This document shows positions 34,445 through 43,633 of a stretch of 64,000 nt of DNA, one piece after another. Location: NCBI RefSeq assembly GCF_023072615.1, contig NZ_JAKNRW010000024.1, positions 18,178-82,177 of the forward strand. Reading direction: 5' to 3'. Numbering within the stretch: position 1 is the stretch's first letter; each line of letters begins with the position of its first letter. Under the pieces are notes generated by a model, which worked only from the letters and a program-made list of their open reading frames with translations, was not told the DNA's origin and made no database searches. Position numbers and translations under genes: made by a program. Source of the stretch: Pseudomonas violetae. Its GTDB lineage: Bacteria; Pseudomonadota; Gammaproteobacteria; Pseudomonadales; Pseudomonadaceae.

Positions 34445-35632
34445 ATGCGGCGTTTCCATACCGGCACCGACCTCAGTCGGGTGCACAGCATTGCCGAACT
34501 GGCCGACATGGCTCAACGACGCCTGCCGTATTTCGCGTGGGAATACCTCAACGGCGGGGCCGAAGCCGAGCTGACACTGCAGGATAATCTCGAGGCCTTC
34601 CGTGGTTATGGGCTGCACGCCAGAGCCATGGTGCCGTGCCATGCCCCGGATACTTCGCGTCTGGTGATGGGCCAGGTGCTGCCCCTGCCGATGCTGATCG
34701 GGCCGACCGGTTACAACGGCCTGCTGCATCGCGATGCCGACATTCACCTGGCCAGGGCGGCGACGGCCAGAGGTTTGCCGTTCACCTTGAGTACTGCGTC
34801 CAACACCTCACTTGAGAAGCTTGTTGCCGCGGCACCGGGGGTTGACCTGTGGTTCCAGCTGTACGCCATGCGCGATCCTCAGGTGCAGAAGGATTTGCTG
34901 CAGCGCGCCAGCGCTGTCGGTTGCCGGACGCTGGTGTTGACCTGTGACGCAATGGTGCTGGGCAATCGCGAATGGGATCGGCGCAGTTTTGCCAGGCCGC
35001 GACAGCTGTCGTGGCGCAACAAATTCGACGTGGTCCGGCACCCGCGCTGGCTCAAGCAGACACTGTGGCCGTCGGGCATGCCAGGCATGGGCAACCTCGA
35101 ACCTTACCTACCAGCGAGTGAACGCAACGCCCTGGGGTCGATGGCGTTTATCGGCAAGCAAATGGACACTTTGCTCGACTGGGACACGCTGGCCCGTCTG
35201 CGCGAGCATTGGAGCGGCCGACTGTTGCTCAAGGGTGTATTGCATCCGGCGGATGTGGAGCGCGCCATTGCGCTGGGCCTCGATGGCGTGGTGGTTTCCA
35301 ACCATGGCGGCCGTCAACTGGATGGCGCCTTGAGCAGCCTCGACGCACTGGCGGCCATCGCGCCCCAGGCCCAAGGCAAACTCAGCCTGCTGCTCGACGG
35401 CGGCATTCGCCGTGGCAGCGATATCGTCAAGGCGCTGGCCCTTGGGGTCGATGCGGTCATGCTCGGCCGCTCCACGCTCTACGGCGTGGCCGTGGCAGGC
35501 GAACCCGGTGTCACCCGGGCCCTGGATCTATTGAGCGAAGAACTGGTGCGGACCATGAACCTGATGGGCTGCACCCACCTCAACCACCTGGACCGCGACA
35601 GCCTGTTCCCGCGCCGGCGCGTCCCACGATGA
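34445..35632 (+). CDS. FMN-dependent alpha-hydroxyacid dehydrogenase
   Basis: 395 residues of the lactate/mandelate dehydrogenase-glycolate oxidase family: PYFAWEYLNGGAEAELTL at the start, WFQLYAMRDPQ, the active-site SNHGGRQLDGA and the phosphate-binding DGGIRRGSDIVKAL. ATG 34445 has AAAGGA upstream. It oxidises an L-2-hydroxy acid to the keto acid. The mandelate branch would fit an aromatic catabolic context, but the substrate is not determined. Confidence 0.85.
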   Translation: MRRFHTGTDLSRVHSIAELADMAQRRLPYFAWEYLNGGAEAELTLQDNLEAFRGYGLHARAMVPCHAPDTSRLVMGQVLPLPMLIGPTGYNGLLHRDADIHLARAATARGLPFTLSTASNTSLEKLVAAAPGVDLWFQLYAMRDPQVQKDLLQRASAVGCRTLVLTCDAMVLGNREWDRRSFARPRQLSWRNKFDVVRHPRWLKQTLWPSGMPGMGNLEPYLPASERNALGSMAFIGKQMDTLLDWDTLARLREHWSGRLLLKGVLHPADVERAIALGLDGVVVSNHGGRQLDGALSSLDALAAIAPQAQGKLSLLLDGGIRRGSDIVKALALGVDAVMLGRSTLYGVAVAGEPGVTRALDLLSEELVRTMNLMGCTHLNHLDRDSLFPRRRVPR

Positions 35633-35791
35633 TCTGAACATCCACACCCATTCTGTAGGACCGAGGCCGATTGTGGCGCCCAGTGCGGCGCGGGGGATTG
35701 CTTTGCACAATCGGAATCAGGTTTGCGCGTTTCGGCCAGTGAAACCCCGGGGCCGTTGCTAGGATCGAGGCTCTTCTACAGGAGTGTACTC

Positions 35792-36898
35792 ATGAATATC
35801 AGTGTTATCGGCGGTGGGCATGGTTGCTATGCGGCAGCCATAGAGTTGGTGGAAAAAGGCCATGCGGTACGTCTGTGGCGCCGTGACAGTGCCGCACTGG
35901 AAACCTTGCAAGGCCTCGGTCATCTACTGGTGCGCGACTTTCGTGGCGAGCGCAAAGTAAGCCTGGGCCAGCCCGGTGACGGCCTGAGCCTGACGTTCGA
36001 CCTGGCACACGCCGTGGTCGATGCGCAGTTGCTGGTCATCGCTTTGCCCTCGACCACCCACCAGGACCTCGCCACTGAACTCGCGCCGCTGCTGCGCGAC
36101 GGACAAGTGGTTTTCCTGCCACCGGGCACGTTCGGTAGCATGGTGTTCGCCCAAGCGATGGCCAAGGTCGGCAACCACGCTGAAGTGGCGTTCGCCGAAA
36201 CCGGCACCTTGCCCTATCTGGCGCGCAAGCATGGCGCTAATCGGGTAGTGATCAGCGGCTATGCGACACGTCTGCCAACCGGGGTTTTCCCGAGTCGTCT
36301 GGGCGAGTCTGCGTTTGCCGTACTGCGCGAGGCTTACCCCAGCGTCGAGCCAATCGAGGATGCCCTGAGCGGCGCACTGATGAACGCCGGGCCGATCATT
36401 CATCCGCCGTTGATCCTGATGAACGCAGGGCCCCTCGAACATTTCGACACCTGGGATATTCACAACGAAGGCACCGTCCCTTCGATCCGACGTGTGACCA
36501 ATGCCCTCGACGCCGAACGCATCGCCGTGCGTGAAGCGTTGGGCTATGGCGCACCGCATTTCCCGCTGGCCGATCACTATGCCACTGAAGGCGATGAGTG
36601 GATGTATGGTCGTGGAGCTCACGGCAAACTCACTGACAGCGGCGACTGGCGCGAAGATATCGACCTGCAAAAGCACCGCTACATGCTTGAAGACACGCGC
36701 CTGGGCCTGTCGTTTCTGGTGTCGGTGGGGCGCTGGGCCGGCGTGCCGACCCCGGTGGCCCAGGGCCTGCTGAGTGTGGCCTCGGCGGTCAGCGGCATCG
36801 ACCTGTATGCCCAGGGCCGAACCCTGGAAAACCTCGGCCTTGATCAACTCAGCCGCAGCCAGATGACGCAGTACCTCTGCCAGGGGTTGCCAGCATGA
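35792..36898 (+). CDS. Octopine/nopaline-type NAD(P)-dependent dehydrogenase
   Basis: 368 residues. N-terminal Rossmann fold (ISVIGGGHGCYAAAIEL), a central ALPSTTHQDLATEL region, and a C-terminal octopine-DH domain with IHPPLILMNAGPLEH. CAGGAG precedes ATG 35792. Known relatives oxidise opines or join amino and keto acids reductively. The stop overlaps the next start (ATGA), so it is co-translated with a 3-hydroxyacyl-CoA dehydrogenase, an unusual pairing. Substrate unknown. Confidence 0.8.
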   Translation: MNISVIGGGHGCYAAAIELVEKGHAVRLWRRDSAALETLQGLGHLLVRDFRGERKVSLGQPGDGLSLTFDLAHAVVDAQLLVIALPSTTHQDLATELAPLLRDGQVVFLPPGTFGSMVFAQAMAKVGNHAEVAFAETGTLPYLARKHGANRVVISGYATRLPTGVFPSRLGESAFAVLREAYPSVEPIEDALSGALMNAGPIIHPPLILMNAGPLEHFDTWDIHNEGTVPSIRRVTNALDAERIAVREALGYGAPHFPLADHYATEGDEWMYGRGAHGKLTDSGDWREDIDLQKHRYMLEDTRLGLSFLVSVGRWAGVPTPVAQGLLSVASAVSGIDLYAQGRTLENLGLDQLSRSQMTQYLCQGLPA

Positions 36899-37893
36899 GT
36901 GTCGACCTGCAAGGCATCTGCATCGTCGGTGCCGGACGCATGGGCGAAGGCATTGCCTTGGCGTTCATGTTCGCCGGGCTGCCGGTGACCCTGATCGACA
37001 TCAAACCACGAGACGCGGCGGCGCAGGCACGTTACTTCAGCGAGGTCGAAGACCATTTGCGTGGCGAATTGGCGACGCTGGTGCGCCTCGGTTCACTGGA
37101 CGCTGCACAAGCCGAGCAAGCGATGAGCCATGTGCGTCTGTGCAACCGCGAGGGCAGTGGCGCCTATCTGCAAGACGCCGCAGTGGTGTTTGAGGCCGTG
37201 CCGGAATTGCTCGAACTCAAGACCCTAACCTTTGCCTGGTTGAGCCAGGCGTGCGCCGCTCAAACCGTGATCGCATCTACTACTTCAACCTTCCTGGTGA
37301 CGCAACTGGCGGCGCTGGTCACCCATCCGCAGCGTTTCGTCAACGCCCACTGGTTGAACCCGGCATTCCTCATGCCGCTTGTGGAAGTCAGCCGCAGCGA
37401 AGCCACCTGCCCGCAGGTGCTGCAGCGCCTGATGGTCCTGCTCAAGCGCATCGGCAAAGTCCCGGTGCAGTGCTCCCCGGCCGCAGGTTATATCGTGCCG
37501 AGAATCCAGGCGCTGGCGATGAACGAAGCGGCACGCATGGTCGAGGAGGGCGTGGCCAGCGCCGATGACATCGACACAGCGATTCGTGTCGGTTTTGGCC
37601 TGCGTTTCTCGGTCCTGGGGATGCTCGAATTTATCGACTGGGGTGGCGGCGACATTCTGTTCTATGCCTCGCACTACCTGGCGCAAGCCATCGATCCGCG
37701 CTTCCTGCCGCCTCAGGTCATCGCCGACAACATGGCGCAAGGGCGCAACGGGCTGCGCGAGGGGCACGGGTTTTATGACTACCAGGACGTAGACCTGGAA
37801 GCCTACAAATTGCAGAGGCTGGGTGAGTTCACCCGCAAGCTAGAGTTGATGGGGTTGTCGCCGGTGTTCAATGGCGGGGTGACAACGTCCTGA
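36895..37893 (+). CDS. 3-hydroxyacyl-CoA dehydrogenase family protein
   Basis: 332 residues. N-terminal NAD-binding motif IVGAGRMGEGIALAFMFAG, ASTTSTFLVTQLA, the catalytic region HWLNPAFLMPLVEV (variant of the usual HFFNP), and the C-terminal dimerisation domain. The variant active-site region suggests a 3-hydroxy acid or lactone rather than a fatty acyl-CoA. Overlaps the upstream gene by 4 bp. Function inferred only at family level. Confidence 0.83.
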   Translation: MSVDLQGICIVGAGRMGEGIALAFMFAGLPVTLIDIKPRDAAAQARYFSEVEDHLRGELATLVRLGSLDAAQAEQAMSHVRLCNREGSGAYLQDAAVVFEAVPELLELKTLTFAWLSQACAAQTVIASTTSTFLVTQLAALVTHPQRFVNAHWLNPAFLMPLVEVSRSEATCPQVLQRLMVLLKRIGKVPVQCSPAAGYIVPRIQALAMNEAARMVEEGVASADDIDTAIRVGFGLRFSVLGMLEFIDWGGGDILFYASHYLAQAIDPRFLPPQVIADNMAQGRNGLREGHGFYDYQDVDLEAYKLQRLGEFTRKLELMGLSPVFNGGVTTS

Positions 37894-38003
37894 GCACGGA
37901 GCTGGAGCAGGATCGCTTCAGGTTCACACTCTGATTTACCCAACCGACGCGCCACACCGGCTGCGTCGGTTAACGAACTGTCTGGTCTTAAATCGAGGTT
38001 GTC

Positions 38004-38627
38004 ATGAAGCTGTACGAATTGATCACGTTCACCGTGCGCGTGCGCACCGTTGCCACGGCCATGGAATGTCTGGAGCAGAAACTGCGCAGCGCGAATGCGG
38101 GTGGCGAATTGATGGGTTGCTGGGCTTCGGAGATCGGCCCGCTGAATCAGATTGCAGTACTGCGCGGTTTCACCGACGAGGCATCGCGCCAGGCTGAGCG
38201 TGAACGGTATCTGTCGAGCGCCGATGCGTTTGGCATCGAGGCGTACTTACTGAACATGCGCGTGGAAAACTACAGCCTGTTTCCCTTTATCGAGCCGTTA
38301 CCAGCCGGACGTCACGGGCCGTTCTACGAACTGCGCATGTACGACCTGGTGCCGTCGGGCCTGGCACCGACGATAGAGGGTTGGAAAAAAGCCGTCACAC
38401 CCAGAACCGCCGAGCAGTACTCCCCGGTGTATGCGGCCTTTTACGCCACCGACGGTCAGTTGCCCCGGTACTTGCACATCTGGCCCTATGCCTCGCTCGA
38501 ACAACGCCTGGATGTGCGCACCCGCGCCGTGAAAGACGGCGTCTGGCCGCCGGAAAACTCAGGGCCGCAGTTGCTCGATATGCATTCGACGATTTATCTG
38601 CCGGCGAGTTTTTCGCCGCTGCAATGA
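38004..38627 (+). CDS. NIPSNAP-family protein
   Basis: 207 residues with two NIPSNAP-like alpha/beta modules, one starting MKLYELITFTVRV and one at YELRMYDLVPSGLAPTIEGW. Such ferredoxin-like dimeric domains are found in small hydrolases, monooxygenase partners and scaffold proteins; no catalytic role is established. GAGG lies before the ATG. Last of four co-directional genes; convergent with the second livF. Confidence 0.82.
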   Translation: MKLYELITFTVRVRTVATAMECLEQKLRSANAGGELMGCWASEIGPLNQIAVLRGFTDEASRQAERERYLSSADAFGIEAYLLNMRVENYSLFPFIEPLPAGRHGPFYELRMYDLVPSGLAPTIEGWKKAVTPRTAEQYSPVYAAFYATDGQLPRYLHIWPYASLEQRLDVRTRAVKDGVWPPENSGPQLLDMHSTIYLPASFSPLQ

Positions 38628-38672
38628 GCCGGGCAAGCCAGCGGCCACGGCAGGGACTGTGAACCACTCTCT

Positions 38673-39359
38673 TCAAACCCCCAGATAACGCCGGGATAAC
38701 TCCGGCGTATCAGCCAGCTGCCCCGGCGTCCCACTCCACACCTGTCGCCCCTTTTCGATAATGTGGTGACAGTCGACCACCCGCGCCATTTCCTTGAGGT
38801 TCTTGTCGATCACCAGGATCGTCTCACCCTCGGCCTTCAAACTCGCCAGGCAGCTCCAGATGGTTTCGCGAATGATCGGCGCCAGGCCCTCGGTGGCCTC
38901 GTCGAGAATCAATAGTTGCGGATTGGTCAACAAGGCGCGGGCGACCACCATCATCTGCTGTTCGCCACCGGAGAGGGTCTTCGACAATTGCTCCTGCCGT
39001 TCCTGCAAACGCGGAAACAGCGCGTAGATCCGCGCCAGGTCCCACTTGCCCCGGGTCGCAGTAGCCAGCAGATTCTCCCGCACACTCAGGCTGCCAAAAC
39101 CGCGCCGGCCCTCCGGCACCAGGCCCAATCCAGCCTGGGCGATGCGGTAGGGGGGGGCGCCGCGCATTTCCCGGCCGTGGATCAGGATACTGCCAGCGGT
39201 GGGTTTGAGCAGGCCCATGATCGACTTGACCGTGGTGGTCTTGCCCATGCCGTTGCGCCCGATCAGCGACACCACCTGGCCTTGTTCGATTTTCAGGTGC
39301 ATATCGAACAGCACCTGGCTCAGGCCATAGCCTGCCTGCAATCCACTGACTTCAAGCAT
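38673..39359 (-). CDS. livF: Liv-type ABC ATP-binding protein (LivF), second system
   Basis: 228 residues: Walker A (GRNGMGKTTTV), signature (LSGGEQQMMVVARAL), Walker B (LLILDEATEGL). Uses IDKNLKEM where most LivF have VEQN. Last gene of ant-livKHMGF. Overlaps livG by 8 bp. Supplies ATP hydrolysis for import of a ligand probably related to anthranilate. Confidence 0.9.
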   Translation of the reverse strand: MLEVSGLQAGYGLSQVLFDMHLKIEQGQVVSLIGRNGMGKTTTVKSIMGLLKPTAGSILIHGREMRGAPPYRIAQAGLGLVPEGRRGFGSLSVRENLLATATRGKWDLARIYALFPRLQERQEQLSKTLSGGEQQMMVVARALLTNPQLLILDEATEGLAPIIRETIWSCLASLKAEGETILVIDKNLKEMARVVDCHHIIEKGRQVWSGTPGQLADTPELSRRYLGV

Positions 39360-40101
39360 GTTCTTCTCCCAGGTAGGCGGCGCGAACTTGCGGGTCGTTG
39401 CGAACCTGCTCGACGCTGCCGGTCAAGATGGTCTGGCCATAGACTAATACGGTGATGCGGTCAGCCAGGGCGAATACGGCGTCCATGTCGTGCTCGACCA
39501 AGAGGATCGCGTATCGCCCCTTGAGCTCAAGCAACAATTGCGTCATGCGTGCCGATTCTTCAGCCCCCATTCCCGCCATGGGCTCATCGAGCAATAGCAC
39601 CGAGGCTTCCTGAGCCAGGGCCAAGGCGATTTCCAGCTGTCGTCGTTCGCCGTGGGACAACTCGCTGACCAGTGCCTGGCCGCGTGCGGCCAGGCCGACA
39701 CGTTGCAGGTAGTCGGCCGCCGGTTCCAGCAGGCGTTTGTCGCAACCCAGCGGCTGCCACATGCCAAACGTCTGGCCATCGCGGGCAGCGATCGCTACGG
39801 CAACGTTTTCCAGCAGGGTGAACTCCGGATAGAGCTGGCTGACCTGGAAGGCCCGCGCCAGCCCCAGGCGGGGGCGCTGGTGCGCAGGTACGGCAGTGAT
39901 GTCCTGGCCATTGAGGAAGATCCTTCCCTTGTCCGGGCGGATCTCCCCGGCGATCTGTGAAATCAGCGTGGATTTACCCGCGCCGTTCGGCCCGATGATC
40001 GCGTGCAGCTCACCCTGTGCGATATCAAAACTTGCACCGTTGGTGGCCTTGACCGCGCCGAAGGATTTTTCCAGGGCCTGAATCGACAGTTGTGGCTTCA
40101 T
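39352..40101 (-). CDS. livG: Liv-type ABC ATP-binding protein (LivG), second system
   Basis: 249 residues: Walker A (GPNGAGKSTLI), signature (LSHGERRQLEIALAL), Walker B (LLLDEPMAGMG) and the H-loop in LVEHDMDAVF. The start overlaps the livM stop by 4 bp, indicating coupling. Unlike the first system, G and M are separate genes. Confidence 0.9.
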   Translation of the reverse strand: MKPQLSIQALEKSFGAVKATNGASFDIAQGELHAIIGPNGAGKSTLISQIAGEIRPDKGRIFLNGQDITAVPAHQRPRLGLARAFQVSQLYPEFTLLENVAVAIAARDGQTFGMWQPLGCDKRLLEPAADYLQRVGLAARGQALVSELSHGERRQLEIALALAQEASVLLLDEPMAGMGAEESARMTQLLLELKGRYAILLVEHDMDAVFALADRITVLVYGQTILTGSVEQVRNDPQVRAAYLGEEHA

Positions 40102-41114
40102 GGACGCACCTCGCTATTGGCGATGACGGGCGTAGCCGGTGATTTGCGCCAGCGGGGGAGCGGACTGAGGAGCAGTCCGTACAGGCCTTTTTTGCCAAAC
40201 AGCACCACCACCAGCAGCACCGGGCCAAAGATCAGCAACCAGTGCTCGGTCCACAGGCTCAATACCTGCTCCAGACCCAGATACACTGCGGCGCCAAGGA
40301 TCGGCCCCAGCAGGGTGCCAACGCCGCCAAGAATAACCATCGCCATCAGTTCGCCGGACTTGTGCCAGGCACCCATGTCCGGGCTCACGAACATCGCATA
40401 ATTGGCCCACAGAATACCGGCCAGGCCACCACCCACTCCGGCGATGACGAATGCTGTAAGCCGATACCGCAGCGGGTGCAGACCGAGGCTGACGCTGCGC
40501 CGCTCACTTTGCTTAAGGCCTCGCAGCACGTAACCGAACCGCGAGTTCACCAGCCGGCGGCAGAACAGCAGCCAGGCCACCAGCAGCCCCAGGCACAGGT
40601 AATAAAATTGCACCGGGTTATCCAGATCCAGGCCCGGCAGGGTATTTCGTTCGTTGAGCAGGATGCCGTCATCGCCGCCGTACAGCGACAGTGAGCCGAG
40701 GACGAAATACAGCATCTGGCCGAAGGCGAGGGTAATCATGATGAACTGCACGCCGCTGGTGCGCAGGGACAGATAGCCCACCACCAAGGCAAACAGCGCG
40801 CAGACCAGCAGTGAAAGCGGCCAGACGATCAGCGCGCTGCTGGAACCTTCCCAGCCCCACAACGGCATGGCCTGGGAAGTGTGAAAGCCAATAACGCCGA
40901 CCACGTAGCCGCCCAGGCCGAAGAATGCCGCGTGACCGAAGCTGATCATCGCGCCGTAGCCGATCAGCAGGTCCAGGCTGGCGGCAGCCATGCCGTATAT
41001 CGCCAGGCGGGTAAACAGGCTGACCAGAAAGGGTTCGTGCAACAAGGAGGCGAGTAACGGCAAGAGGGCGAACGTCGCCAGGCACAGCAGATCGATAAGA
41101 ACTCGACGGGACAT
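40098..41114 (-). CDS. livM: Liv-type ABC permease (LivM), second system
   Basis: 338 residues, about ten hydrophobic segments, with FGHAAFFGLGGYVVGV typical of LivM. ATG 41114 is chosen because AGGAGAACACC is directly upstream; the frame runs to 41132. Overlaps livG by 4 bp and follows livH by 10 bp. Confidence 0.9.
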   Translation of the reverse strand: MSRRVLIDLLCLATFALLPLLASLLHEPFLVSLFTRLAIYGMAAASLDLLIGYGAMISFGHAAFFGLGGYVVGVIGFHTSQAMPLWGWEGSSSALIVWPLSLLVCALFALVVGYLSLRTSGVQFIMITLAFGQMLYFVLGSLSLYGGDDGILLNERNTLPGLDLDNPVQFYYLCLGLLVAWLLFCRRLVNSRFGYVLRGLKQSERRSVSLGLHPLRYRLTAFVIAGVGGGLAGILWANYAMFVSPDMGAWHKSGELMAMVILGGVGTLLGPILGAAVYLGLEQVLSLWTEHWLLIFGPVLLVVVLFGKKGLYGLLLSPLPRWRKSPATPVIANSEVRP

Positions 41115-41124
41115 GGTGTTCTCC

Positions 41125-42036
41125 TCAGGCACGGGCCGGTAGCAGGCCGCGCGGACGCACCAGCAATACGACGGCCATGACGATGTAGGCGCTGGCGGAA
41201 ATCAGTCCGCCACTCAAGGTGCCGCTGACTTCGGCGGGCAACAGCTGGTCGAGCAGTTGCGGGATATACGCCCGCCCGAGACCGTCCACCATGCCGATCA
41301 GCAGGGCGCCGGCGAGCGCACCGCGCACCGAGCCGACTCCGCCGACGACGATCACCACAAAGGTGGTGATCAGGACCTTCTCGCCCATGCCGATTTCCAC
41401 CGACAGCAACGGCGCCGCCATAAAGCCGGCAAGGCCGCATAACACGCAGCCAAAGACGAACACCAAGGTGTAGAGGCGTGCGATGTTCACGCCCAATGCG
41501 CCGACCATCTCATGATCATCCGCCCCGGCACGGATCAGCATGCCCAGGCGGGTGTGGTTGATCAGCAGCCACATGGCGATCGCCACCAGTGCTCCGGCCG
41601 CGATGAACAGCAGGCGGCTGACCGGGTACATCAAACCGGGCAAGACTTCGACGAAATTGCCGTACCACTCGGGAGTCGGCATGGCCGGCGGGCTGCGACC
41701 GAACAATACGGTGATCAGCTCGTTGGTGAAAAACACCACGGCCAGGGTGGCTAGCACCTGGTCGAGATGATCACGGTTGTAGAGCCTGCGCATGATGCTG
41801 GTTTCAATCAGCAGCCCGTACAGTGCCGAGCCGACAATCGCCGCCAGCCCGGCGAGCCAGAAGGAGCCGCTGGCCGATGCGGTATAGGCGGCGCAAAAGG
41901 CCCCGACCATGTAAAAGGCTCCATGGGCCAGGTTGATGACGCCCATGATCCCGAAGATCAGGGTCAGGCCCGATGCCAGCAAAAAAAGCAGGGCGCTGTA
42001 TTGCAGGCCGTTCAATATTTGTTCGAGTAACAGCAT
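41125..42036 (-). CDS. livH: Liv-type ABC permease (LivH), second system
   Basis: 303 residues from ATG 42036, giving the conserved LivH start LEQILNGLQYSALLFLLASG and about eight helices. The open frame continues to 42267 but only through REP repeats, so the longer start is rejected. It is separated from livK by a 329-bp repeat-rich gap, which may uncouple the permease genes from livK. Confidence 0.9.
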   Translation of the reverse strand: MLLLEQILNGLQYSALLFLLASGLTLIFGIMGVINLAHGAFYMVGAFCAAYTASASGSFWLAGLAAIVGSALYGLLIETSIMRRLYNRDHLDQVLATLAVVFFTNELITVLFGRSPPAMPTPEWYGNFVEVLPGLMYPVSRLLFIAAGALVAIAMWLLINHTRLGMLIRAGADDHEMVGALGVNIARLYTLVFVFGCVLCGLAGFMAAPLLSVEIGMGEKVLITTFVVIVVGGVGSVRGALAGALLIGMVDGLGRAYIPQLLDQLLPAEVSGTLSGGLISASAYIVMAVVLLVRPRGLLPARA

Positions 42037-42155
42037 GGGGAGTCCTACGAAAAGTGCCGAAATGCTGATGACTGAGGCTGGGCAATCCTGTTGAGAAGGA
42101 GCTTGCTGTGGAGCCGGAGTTCTGTGGAGAAGGGGCATGCTGTGGAGAAGGAGTT

Positions 42156-42262
42156 CTGTGGCGAGGGAGCTTGCTCCCGCTGGGTCGCGAAGCGGCCCTC
42201 GCTCGTTAGCTTCAAAGAAGGACTGCTGCGCAGTCCAGCGGGAGCAAGCTCCCTCGCCACAG
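42156..42262. repeat. REPIN (inverted REP pair)
   Basis: Two perfectly complementary 28-nt arms (42156-42183 and 42235-42262; cores GCGAGGGAGCTTGCTCCCGC and its complement) separated by 51 nt. This is the classic mobile REPIN of fluorescent pseudomonads. It lies between livK and livH inside one transcription unit, where it could stabilise or end the upstream mRNA. Degenerate copies of the CTGTGGAGAAGG half lie just before it (42110-42150). Confidence 0.9.
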
Positions 42263-42338
42263 GACATTACCTAACTACAGAAACTCACCTTGCCCCACAG
42301 GACATTACCTAACTACAGAAACTCACCTTGCCCCACAG
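42257..42338. repeat. 38-bp tandem duplication
   Basis: Two perfect copies of a 38-bp unit (42257-42294 and 42295-42332) plus the first 6 bases of a third. The unit begins in the right arm of the REPIN, so the duplication probably arose by slippage at the REPIN edge. Length variation between strains is likely. Confidence 0.9.
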
Positions 42339-42365
42339 AAAATCACCAGGCCACAGGATCGCGAA

Positions 42366-43526
42366 TCACAAAACGCATTCAGCCGCAAAACTGTCCACCT
42401 GCGATTTGGCGATGGTCTGCACCGGCACCTGGACGAGCTTGCCGCTGGCATCGGCTTCTACCCGCAGCAGATACCAGTCGATGATCGCGTGCTGGTTTTT
42501 ACCGAAGGCAAAGTCGCCGCGTATTGAGTCGAACTTGACGTTGCGCAGGGCATTACGAAACGCCGTGGGGTCCTTGACGTTGCCATCCACGCTCTTCAGT
42601 GCAGCCCCGATCAGGCGTGCCGTGTCATAAGTCTGGGCGGCATACACAGTCGGCACCCGGTTGTATTTCTCGGTGAATGCCTTGACGAAGGCCTGGTTGG
42701 CTGGGTTGTTCGACGTCGGGTTCCACAGGGTCACAATGTTCATGCCCTTGGCGACGTCGCCGGTGGCGGCGAGCATGCGCTCATCCATGGAGAATACGGG
42801 CACCACCATCGGGATGGTTTTGCCCAGGCCCGAACTGCCGTATTGCTTGGCGAAGTTGATGCCGGCACCGCCAGGGTGAAACTCGAAAATCGCATCCGGT
42901 GCCAGCGAACGTACCCGTGCCAACTCGACCGAAAAATCCAGTTGGTTGAGCTTGGTGTAGATCTCGGTGACTTCACCCTTGTAGGTGCGCTTGAAGCCTT
43001 CCAGCGCGTCGCGTCCACCTTGGTAATTGGGGGCAAGGATGACCATCTTCTTGTAGCCCAGGTCGTTTGCCGCCACCCCGGCCATTTCATGGATCGTGTC
43101 GTTCTGGTACGAGGCCACGAAGTAGTTGGGCTTGCACTGTTTGCCGGCCAGGCTCGATGGGCCGGTGTTGTTGCTGATGTAGAAGCCGTCCTTGGTCGCG
43201 GTGTTCACCACGGCCGCCAGCACATTGGAAAAGATAACCCCGGTGTACAGCGAAATGCCGTCCAGGCTCATGCGGTCGATGATCTGCTTGGCGCGCGCCG
43301 GTTGCAGCCCATCGTCCTCGACCAGCAAGCTCACGGGCACACCGCCGAGCTTGCCGTTCTCCTGATCGATAGCCAGCTGGAAACCGTCGCGGGAGTCTTC
43401 CCCCAGGTAGCCGGCGGGGGTCGAGAGGGTGGTGATAAAACCGATGCGCACCGGGTCCTGGGCCTGGGCCAGCAAACTGGCCACGCAGCTGGCTGCCAGT
43501 AATGTACCCACGAGTAGTTTTTTCAT
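42366..43526 (-). CDS. livK: ABC substrate-binding protein (LivK-like), second system
   Basis: 386 residues from ATG 43526 (AAGGCGG upstream). A signal peptide precedes QDPVRIGFITTLSTPAGYLGED, the start of the type I periplasmic-binding fold. It resembles binding proteins of aromatic-acid importers more than LivJ/K. It lies 107 bp after antC on the same strand, so it is probably transcribed with the anthranilate dioxygenase genes. The frame extends to 43703 into antC, which is not credible. Confidence 0.88.
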   Translation of the reverse strand: MKKLLVGTLLAASCVASLLAQAQDPVRIGFITTLSTPAGYLGEDSRDGFQLAIDQENGKLGGVPVSLLVEDDGLQPARAKQIIDRMSLDGISLYTGVIFSNVLAAVVNTATKDGFYISNNTGPSSLAGKQCKPNYFVASYQNDTIHEMAGVAANDLGYKKMVILAPNYQGGRDALEGFKRTYKGEVTEIYTKLNQLDFSVELARVRSLAPDAIFEFHPGGAGINFAKQYGSSGLGKTIPMVVPVFSMDERMLAATGDVAKGMNIVTLWNPTSNNPANQAFVKAFTEKYNRVPTVYAAQTYDTARLIGAALKSVDGNVKDPTAFRNALRNVKFDSIRGDFAFGKNQHAIIDWYLLRVEADASGKLVQVPVQTIAKSQVDSFAAECVL

Positions 43527-43633
43527 AGTGCCGCCTTTAGTGAAGTCCGCATCGCGCGAGACGTAGTTGTTAGTGGAGGGCAGTAAAAAATGTGCGGGTG
43601 CCTGGAGATTTGTTGTGACTGCGGCTTGCAGTG

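Noticed and set aside
33208..34509. 433-residue minus-strand ORF
   Set aside because: Antisense to the OprD porin and spanning its terminator; shadow.
41125..42267. Long 380-residue LivH start
   Set aside because: The extra 77 codons read through REP repeats; the LivH motif starts at 42036.
42156..42338. CRISPR array
   Set aside because: The repeats are a REPIN and an immediate tandem duplication without spacers.
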